From positions 124,001 through 188,000 of the forward strand of contig NZ_JACYVI010000011.1 of NCBI RefSeq assembly GCF_014842265.1: 64,000 nt of DNA, in the 5' to 3' direction. Of the stretch, positions 58,493 to 64,000 are shown one piece after another. The DNA comes from Pseudomonas sp. CFBP 13711 (GTDB lineage: Bacteria; Pseudomonadota; Gammaproteobacteria; Pseudomonadales; Pseudomonadaceae). Each line of letters starts with the position of its first letter. Position 1 is the first letter of the stretch. Made by a program: the position numbers and the translations under genes. Under the pieces are notes generated by a model. That model did no database searches. It was given only the letters and a program-made list of their open reading frames with translations, and was not told the origin of the DNA.

Positions 58493-59377
58493 ATGTTCGC
58501 TGGTTTCGAGAAACAACAACGCCAGGTCAACGGCCTCACCATCAGCTACCGCATCGGCGGCACCGGCCCCGCGTTATTGCTGTTGCACGGCCACCCTCAG
58601 ACCCATGTCATCTGGCACAAAGTCGCCGAGCAGTTGGCCAGCGAATTTACCGTGGTCGCCGCTGACTTGCGTGGCTACGGCGATAGCGACAGGCCGGCTG
58701 CCGATGCTGAGCATGCTCGTTACTCAAAGCGTGAAATGGCGCTCGATGCCGTTGAGTTGATGAAGTCTCTCGGTTTTGAGCAGTTCAGCATTCTTGCCCA
58801 CGACCGAGGGGCGAGGGTGGCCCATCGCCTGGCCCTCGACCATCAAACCGCGGTCAGGCAAATGGTGCTGCTGGACATCGCGCCCACCCTGGCGATGTAC
58901 ACACAGACGGACGAAGCCTTCGCCCGCGCCTACTGGCACTGGTTCTTCCTCATCCGCCCGGCGCCGTTGCCGGAGAGCCTGATCGAGGCCAATCCCGAAC
59001 TTTACCTGCGCAGTGTCATGGGCAGCCGCAGCGCTGGTCTGCAGCCCTTCACGACTGAGGCGTTCGCCGAGTACCTGCGCTGCCTGCACATTCCCGGCAG
59101 CGCGCGGGGGATTTGTGAAGATTACCGCGCCTCGGCGGGGATCGACCTCGAACACGATCGCGCGGATTTCGCTGCGGGCCATCATCTGACGCTGCCATTG
59201 TTGGTGTTGTGGGGCGCCGAAGGCACCGTGGGGGGCTGCTTCGATCCGCTCAAGGAATGGCGGCAAGTGGCGACCGATGTACGCGGCAAGGCGTTGCCTT
59301 CAGGTCATTACATCGCCGAGGAAGTGCCCGAGTTGCTGCTTGAAGAGGTGTTGGGATTTTTCGCTGAAGCGGTCTAG
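58493..59377 (+). CDS. Haloacetate (fluoroacetate) dehalogenase-like alpha/beta hydrolase
   Basis: A 294-residue alpha/beta hydrolase. The nucleophile position is an aspartate (D104 in LAHDRGARVAHRLALDH), as in haloacetate dehalogenases, and the halide-stabilising His-Trp pair is present (YWHWFFLIRP), with HGHPQTH as oxyanion region and SGHYIAEEVPE as the histidine motif. These together are the signature of fluoroacetate dehalogenase and DehH1, which convert haloacetates to glycolate; some relatives are epoxide hydrolases. Whether fluoride or other halides are accepted needs testing. It lies between two LysR genes. Confidence 0.85.
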   Translation: MFAGFEKQQRQVNGLTISYRIGGTGPALLLLHGHPQTHVIWHKVAEQLASEFTVVAADLRGYGDSDRPAADAEHARYSKREMALDAVELMKSLGFEQFSILAHDRGARVAHRLALDHQTAVRQMVLLDIAPTLAMYTQTDEAFARAYWHWFFLIRPAPLPESLIEANPELYLRSVMGSRSAGLQPFTTEAFAEYLRCLHIPGSARGICEDYRASAGIDLEHDRADFAAGHHLTLPLLVLWGAEGTVGGCFDPLKEWRQVATDVRGKALPSGHYIAEEVPELLLEEVLGFFAEAV

Positions 59378-59480
59378 CCAAGCCGCATCAGTGGCGCAAC
59401 AAGCGCTCATTGATGCGATGGTATTCTCGCGCTTCACACCGCCACCTATGCCACTTTTGATGATCAACCAGAAAGGCTCA

Positions 59481-60374
59481 ATGCCCCTTCCCGAAGACCT
59501 GCGGGTGTTTCTCACCGTGATCCGCAAGGCCAGCTTTGCGGCTGCCGCCGATGAACTTGGCGTGTCGGCGGCTTATGTCAGCAAGCGTATCCAGATCCTT
59601 GAAAAGACCCTGGCGACCCGTTTGCTGCACCGCACCAGTCGCCGTATCACGCTGACCGACGATGGCGAGCGTGTAAAAGACTGGGCGGCGCGCATTCTGG
59701 AAGACTTTCAGCATCTTTCAGACGATCTGGTCGACGCCCATGACAACCCCCGTGGCCGACTGCATATCTGCAGCACCTTCGGATTTGGCCGCAATCACGT
59801 CGCACCCGCGCTGGCGTTGCTGGCCGACCGTTACCCTGAGCTGGAAATCCGCCTGGACCTGTTCGACCGGGTGGTGGATATCGTCAACGAAGGCTTCGAT
59901 CTGGAAATTCGCGTGGGTGACGACATTCCCGGCCAGCACATCGGGCGTCAGTTGGTAAGCAACCGACGCGTCCTGTGCGCGGCCCCCAGCTACCTCGAAC
60001 GCCACGGAGCACCTGCGCAGTTGAGTGACCTGGAACGTCATGAGTGCCTGGTCCTGAAGGAGCGCGATAACGCCTTCGGGGTCTGGGTGCTGGAGCGCGA
60101 CGGCAAGCAGGAGAGCGTCCGGGTGGGCGGCCCCTTGTCATCCAACAGCGGCGAGATCGTGTTGCAGTGGGCGTTGCATGGCCGAGGGGTGTTGCTGCGT
60201 TCGCTGTGGGATGTCAAACCCTTGCTGGAGCAGGGCAGGCTGGTTCAGGTGCTCCACGATTACGGACAAAGCGCCAACGTATGGGCGGTCTACCCCACGC
60301 GGCTTGCCCACTCGGGAAAGCTGCGGGCCTGCGTGGAGTTTCTCGAGGCGCACTTCGCGCAGCTGTCGATCTGA
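59481..60374 (+). CDS. DmlR/TtdR-like LysR regulator
   Basis: A 297-residue LysR resembling regulators of D-malate and tartrate use (SFAAAADELGVSAAYVSKRI; TSRRITLTDDGERV; RLHICSTFGFGRNHVAPAL). The start is ATG 59481 with AAAGG upstream; the frame extends upstream through the hydrolase end. It converges on the leuC/leuD-like pair, and may control it or the aldehyde dehydrogenase gene. Confidence 0.87.
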   Translation: MPLPEDLRVFLTVIRKASFAAAADELGVSAAYVSKRIQILEKTLATRLLHRTSRRITLTDDGERVKDWAARILEDFQHLSDDLVDAHDNPRGRLHICSTFGFGRNHVAPALALLADRYPELEIRLDLFDRVVDIVNEGFDLEIRVGDDIPGQHIGRQLVSNRRVLCAAPSYLERHGAPAQLSDLERHECLVLKERDNAFGVWVLERDGKQESVRVGGPLSSNSGEIVLQWALHGRGVLLRSLWDVKPLLEQGRLVQVLHDYGQSANVWAVYPTRLAHSGKLRACVEFLEAHFAQLSI

Positions 60375-60433
60375 GTGAAGAAGGGCGCACAGGGTTGTGC
60401 GCCCGACCGAGCGTTTAGCGAGAAGCCCTGCCG

Positions 60434-61048
60434 TCACGACAGCCATGGGTTTGCGGCCAGATGCTCGCGTTCAAAAGCCTGTATCTGTTCGCTGCGCTGC
60501 AGGGTGCTGCCAATGGCATCCAGCTCAAGCAGCAGCGCGGTTTTGCGCAGGGCATCGATCTGGAAGCGAACCATCTCATGGCCGTGCAGCTGGATCGTTT
60601 GTTCGTTCAGGTCGACGGTGATCTCGGCCGTCTCCGGCTGGCCGACGAGCTCGCCGATGCGTTGCACGGTGGCCGCCTCCAGGGTGATCAACAGCACACC
60701 GTTACGCTGGCAATTGTCGTAGAAGATGCCGGCGAAGCTTGTGCCAATCAACGCGCGAATACCCCGCTGTTTGAGGCCCCAGACGGCATGCTCCCGGCTG
60801 GAACCGCAGCCGAAGTTCGGGCCGACCACCATGAAGCGTGCACGCTGCCAGGCGGGTTTATTGAGCACGAATGCGGGGTCTGGCTGCCCTGACGGCAAAA
60901 AACGCACGTCATGAAACAGCCCCTGGTCCAGGCCGTTGCGGTCAATCCCCTTGAGGAATTGCTTGGGCATGATCACGTCGGTGTCCATATTGGCCGCCAA
61001 CATCGGCGCTGCGGTGCCCGTGACGCGGGTGAAGGGATTCATGCTCAT
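60434..61048 (-). CDS. leuD: Isopropylmalate isomerase small-subunit-like protein (LeuD-like)
   Basis: A 204-residue swivelling-domain subunit of the aconitase superfamily: MDTDVIMPKQFLKGIDR, the VGPNFGCGSSREHAVWGL substrate loop, and IGTSFAGIFYDNCQRNG. With the large subunit it would isomerise 2-isopropylmalate or a homologous 2-hydroxy acid (citramalate, dimethylmalate and similar) by dehydration and rehydration. Its start overlaps the large-subunit stop by 4 bp (ATGA), with GGAG 7 bases upstream. Pseudomonas normally has its biosynthetic leuC-leuD with leuB elsewhere, so this is likely a second, catabolic copy (inference). Confidence 0.83.
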   Translation of the reverse strand: MSMNPFTRVTGTAAPMLAANMDTDVIMPKQFLKGIDRNGLDQGLFHDVRFLPSGQPDPAFVLNKPAWQRARFMVVGPNFGCGSSREHAVWGLKQRGIRALIGTSFAGIFYDNCQRNGVLLITLEAATVQRIGELVGQPETAEITVDLNEQTIQLHGHEMVRFQIDALRKTALLLELDAIGSTLQRSEQIQAFEREHLAANPWLS

Positions 61049-62466
61049 GGGCGTTCTCCAGCTTGCCGAACATCGGTCAGATGGCCGCTGATTGCAGCGG
61101 CCGCCACCATGGCCGGGCTCATCAAGTGGGTGCGTGCTCCGGCACCCTGGCGGCCTTCGAAATTGCGATTGGTACTCGACGCGCAGCGGTCGCCCGGGGC
61201 AAGCACATCGTCGTTCATGGCCAGGCACATGGAACAACCCGATTGACGCCATTCGAATCCGGCTTCCCGGAAAATGGCTGCCAGGCCCTCAGCTTCGGCC
61301 TGGTCGCGAACGGCGGTGGAGCCTGGCACGACCATCGCCCGCACGTGCGGGGCCACTTGCCTGCCGCGGATGACGCTGGCTGCATCGCGCAAGTCTTCGA
61401 TACGGGCGTTGGTGCAGGACCCGATGAACGCGTGACTGATGACGATTTCATTCAGAGGGTCACCGGCCTTGAGCCCCATGTAAGTCAGGGCGCGCTGCAT
61501 GTCGGCGCGCAGGATGAGATCACTGACCAGCAGCGGGTCTGGAACCCGCGCGTCAATGGCCACGACCTGATCGGGACTCGTGCCCCATGTCACCATCGGC
61601 AGGAGGGTGCTGACGTCGAGGGTAATCTCTTGGTCAAACACGGCACCCGGGTCGCTGCGCAGGTTGCGCCACACGTCCAGCGCACGCCGCCAATGCTCGC
61701 CTTTGGGTGCGCGGGGCTTGCCCTCAAGGTAATCAAACACCTTCTGGTCCGGTGCCATGAACGCACCACGGGCGCCGGCTTCAACGGCCATGTTGCACAG
61801 GGTCATGCGCGCCTCTACGCTCAGGGCATCAATGGTCGATCCGGCAAACTCGATGGCAAAACCCGTGGCGCCTGACGCGCCGATCTGACCAATCAGGGCC
61901 ATGATCACGTCCTTGGCGGTCAGTCCAGACGACAAGACCCCCACGACGCTGACCCGCATGGTTTTCAGGCGTTTGTAGACGAGCGTTTGCGTGGCCAGCA
62001 GATGTTCGATTTCAGACGTGCCGATGCCAAAGCCGAAGGCACCGAGTGCGCCGTATGTCGTGGTGTGGCTGTCGCCTGCGGCAATGACCATCCCGGGGAG
62101 AATGAACCCCTGTTCGGGGGCGACGACGTGCTCGATCCCCTGGCGCTTGTCCAGGATGTCGAACAGTTCGATGCCGAAGTCCTCGCAGTTCTCGCCGAGA
62201 TAGGACACCTGCCGCGCACCGCCCGCATCGGGCATCACTGCGGTGCGTTCAGGCGCGGTCGGATTGACATGATCGACCACCGCCAACGCCGTACCCGCGC
62301 GCCATACCGTTCGCCCGGCTTCACGCAAGCCGCTGAACGCCTGCGGACTGGTGTATTCGTTGATGACCTGACGATCAATGTACAACAGGACATGACCCTG
62401 GTCGTCCAGCGAGCACACCGTGTGCGCATCGATGTGCTTTTGATAAAGGGTTTTAGGGCTGCTCAT
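61045..62466 (-). CDS. leuC: Isopropylmalate isomerase large-subunit-like protein (LeuC-like)
   Basis: A 473-residue aconitase-superfamily large subunit with the [4Fe-4S] ligands in IGSCTNAR and SGCSMCLAMN, the AAGDSHTTTYGALGAFG segment and the RNFEGRQG substrate-binding motif. Length matches LeuC. The start at 62466 has GAGAG upstream. It overlaps the small-subunit gene. An aldehyde dehydrogenase gene lies upstream on the same strand and a DmlR-like regulator converges from downstream, which differs from the leucine pathway context. Confidence 0.87.
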   Translation of the reverse strand: MSSPKTLYQKHIDAHTVCSLDDQGHVLLYIDRQVINEYTSPQAFSGLREAGRTVWRAGTALAVVDHVNPTAPERTAVMPDAGGARQVSYLGENCEDFGIELFDILDKRQGIEHVVAPEQGFILPGMVIAAGDSHTTTYGALGAFGFGIGTSEIEHLLATQTLVYKRLKTMRVSVVGVLSSGLTAKDVIMALIGQIGASGATGFAIEFAGSTIDALSVEARMTLCNMAVEAGARGAFMAPDQKVFDYLEGKPRAPKGEHWRRALDVWRNLRSDPGAVFDQEITLDVSTLLPMVTWGTSPDQVVAIDARVPDPLLVSDLILRADMQRALTYMGLKAGDPLNEIVISHAFIGSCTNARIEDLRDAASVIRGRQVAPHVRAMVVPGSTAVRDQAEAEGLAAIFREAGFEWRQSGCSMCLAMNDDVLAPGDRCASSTNRNFEGRQGAGARTHLMSPAMVAAAAISGHLTDVRQAGERP

Positions 62467-62652
62467 GACGGACTCTCGGATGGGGAACACTCACGGGGAC
62501 ACCTTCAACAGCATAGGGACCGGGGTGTTGCCATCAAGAGCGGCTTCGGAACTCATGGATCTACGATTCGTGTACGTCCGACGAGTCATGTCGCTCGACC
62601 TGTGTTGCAGGCAGGGGGGATGCACCCTCGGTGCATCCCCTGGCAAGTGCCG

Positions 62653-64000
62653 TCAAAGCGCCCCATTCGTATGCTGCCCATCCACCAACCGCTGAATCCC
62701 CAACGGGTTGGCGTCTTGAAGTGCGGGTGGCAGCAGAGCGTCCGGGTAGTTCTGGAAACACACCGGGCGCAGGAAGCGGTCAATGGCCAATGTCCCCACC
62801 GATGTTCCGCGGGCGTCTGACGTCGCCGGGTACGGCCCGCCATGCACCATCGTCTCGGTGACTTCCACACCCGTCGGATAGCCATTCAACAGAATCCGGC
62901 CGACCTTCTCCTGCAGAAACTCGGTCAGCCAGCGGTATTCCAGCAGCTCTCCCGCTTCACCGAGGACGGTGGCGGTCAACTGGCCGCGCAGGCCATTGAG
63001 CGCGGCGGCCAGTTGCGCCTGGTCGGCCACTTCGATGACGATCGTGGCTGGCCCGAATACTTCTTCCTGGAGCAGTTCGTCACCGGTGAGCAGCAGGCTG
63101 ACGTCGGCTTTGAACAACTGCGGTTGCGCCTGATTACCCTGTTGCGGACTTCCCGCCAGATGCTCCACGCCTGGGTGAGCGAGCAGGTGTTGCAGGCCCT
63201 TGCTGTAGCTGGCGAGGGCGCCGACGTTGAGCATGGTCTGCGCCGGTTGATCGTTCATCTGCGCAGCGAAGCGGGCCAGGAACGCCGTGAAATCGGCCGA
63301 CTGCACGCCGATGATCAGCCCGGGATTGGTGCAGAACTGCCCGCAACCCAGGGTCACGGAACCCGCGAGTTCCTTGGCGATGGTGTCGCCACGCACCTTT
63401 AGGGCCTCGGGCAGGATGATTACCGGGTTGATGCTCGACATCTCGGCAAACACCGGAATCGGCTGGGGACGCTCCGCCGCCATCTTGCACAAGGCGTTGC
63501 CGCCTTTGAGGGAGCCGGTGAACCCCACGGCTTGAATCGATGGATGCTTGACCAACCACTCGCCGACGCCCCCGCCATAGATCATGTTGAACACACCCGC
63601 GGGCATACCGCTGCGCTCGGCTGCACGCATGATCGCGTCTGCGACCCATTCGGCGGTGGCCATGTGGCCGCTGTGCGCCTTGAACACCACCGGGCAGCCC
63701 GCCGCCAGGGCGGAAGCGGTATCACCCCCGGCAGTGGAAAACGCCAGCGGGAAGTTGCTCGCCCCGAACACGGCGACCGGGCCCACAGCGATCCGGAACT
63801 GACGCAAATCGGGGCGGGGCAGGGGTTTACGATCCGGCAAAGGCCGATCGATGCGCGCGCCGTAAAAGTCACCGCGACGCAGCACGTTGGCGAACAGGCG
63901 CATTTGCCCACTGGTGCGAGCACGCTCGCCCTGGATACGCCCGGCAGGCAACGCCGTCTCACGGCAGACGGTGCTGACGAAGTCGTCGCCCAAGGCATCC
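62653..64000 (-). CDS. 2-ketoglutaric semialdehyde-type aldehyde dehydrogenase, 5' truncated
   Basis: The C-terminal ~449 residues of an NAD(P)-dependent aldehyde dehydrogenase; the frame is open to the right edge. The catalytic cysteine is in LGCGQFCTNPG and the general-base glutamate in VFAEMSSINP, with cofactor-binding FGASNFPLAFS and KAHSGH, and the late EEVFGPAT. The overall pattern matches the 2,5-dioxopentanoate (alpha-ketoglutaric semialdehyde) dehydrogenases of sugar-acid and hydroxyproline degradation. With the leuCD-like pair it may belong to an acid catabolic pathway; the adjacent genes to the right are not visible. Confidence 0.88.
   Translation of the reverse strand, partial: DALGDDFVSTVCRETALPAGRIQGERARTSGQMRLFANVLRRGDFYGARIDRPLPDRKPLPRPDLRQFRIAVGPVAVFGASNFPLAFSTAGGDTASALAAGCPVVFKAHSGHMATAEWVADAIMRAAERSGMPAGVFNMIYGGGVGEWLVKHPSIQAVGFTGSLKGGNALCKMAAERPQPIPVFAEMSSINPVIILPEALKVRGDTIAKELAGSVTLGCGQFCTNPGLIIGVQSADFTAFLARFAAQMNDQPAQTMLNVGALASYSKGLQHLLAHPGVEHLAGSPQQGNQAQPQLFKADVSLLLTGDELLQEEVFGPATIVIEVADQAQLAAALNGLRGQLTATVLGEAGELLEYRWLTEFLQEKVGRILLNGYPTGVEVTETMVHGGPYPATSDARGTSVGTLAIDRFLRPVCFQNYPDALLPPALQDANPLGIQRLVDGQHTNGAL

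Noticed and set aside
1..64000. tRNA, rRNA, CRISPR array, insertion sequence or prophage genes
   Set aside because: None was seen: no cloverleaf ending in CCA, no regularly spaced repeats, and no transposase, integrase or phage proteins among the credible frames.

Overview
The window is about 62% G+C by eye and reads as a chromosomal segment of a fluorescens-group Pseudomonas (inference). The evidence is an OprD porin, REP/REPIN intergenic repeats of Pseudomonas type, a mannitol/sorbitol regulator of MtlR type, many LysR regulators and abundant chemotaxis and c-di-GMP proteins. I see no tRNA, rRNA, CRISPR array, insertion sequence or prophage.

Layout. 1-8 kb: the 3' end of phnP, a Cache chemoreceptor, an 800-bp intergenic block of REPINs plus a longer repeat, an arylesterase-type hydrolase, moaA, an FNT channel and a Na+/H+ antiporter. 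8-23 kb: accessory metabolism and regulators, including a polyol locus reduced to a binding protein, a dehydrogenase and MtlR, a Gal80-like oxidoreductase, a GGDEF/EAL protein, a glutathione peroxidase whose natural start is out of frame, and oprD.

23.2-37.1 kb: the standout region, a nitrogen-linked cluster. It holds a biotin carrier, a biotin carboxylase, a second carrier-like protein lacking the biotin lysine, PxpA, a short-chain dehydrogenase, a complete polar amino-acid ABC importer, a small exported protein and an aminotransferase on the + strand; on the - strand are a DHA2-type exporter, PxpB and PxpC; then a Nac-like LysR regulator. PxpB and PxpC together correspond to the carboxyltransferase half of urea amidolyase, so the cluster encodes all parts of a split biotin-dependent N-carboxylase next to a LamB/YcsF hydrolase. 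Three perfect 15-bp operators (ATAAG-N5-CTTAT, within Nac's known ATA-N9-TAT architecture) lie in front of the transcription units, and the nac-like gene has a sigma-54 promoter and an NtrC-type site. I infer an NtrC/Nac-controlled system that imports and opens a cyclic amide or lactam-like nitrogen source.

37-64 kb: a diguanylate cyclase gene interrupted by one in-frame TGA, three formaldehyde-detoxification genes (a zinc dehydrogenase, gfa, frmA), a PAS-GGDEF-EAL protein, a SulP transporter, a triple-PAS soluble chemoreceptor translationally coupled to a triple-CheW protein, several small LysR-controlled detoxification sets (esterase plus ring-cleavage dioxygenase plus reductase; tautomerase plus monooxygenase plus AhpD-like; glutaredoxin 2; haloacetate-dehalogenase-like hydrolase), and a leuC/leuD-like pair beside a ketoglutarate-semialdehyde-type dehydrogenase that runs off the right edge. 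Two copies of a 76-77 nt element with covarying two-stage stems (40106 and 49029) look like an undescribed structured RNA or repeat.
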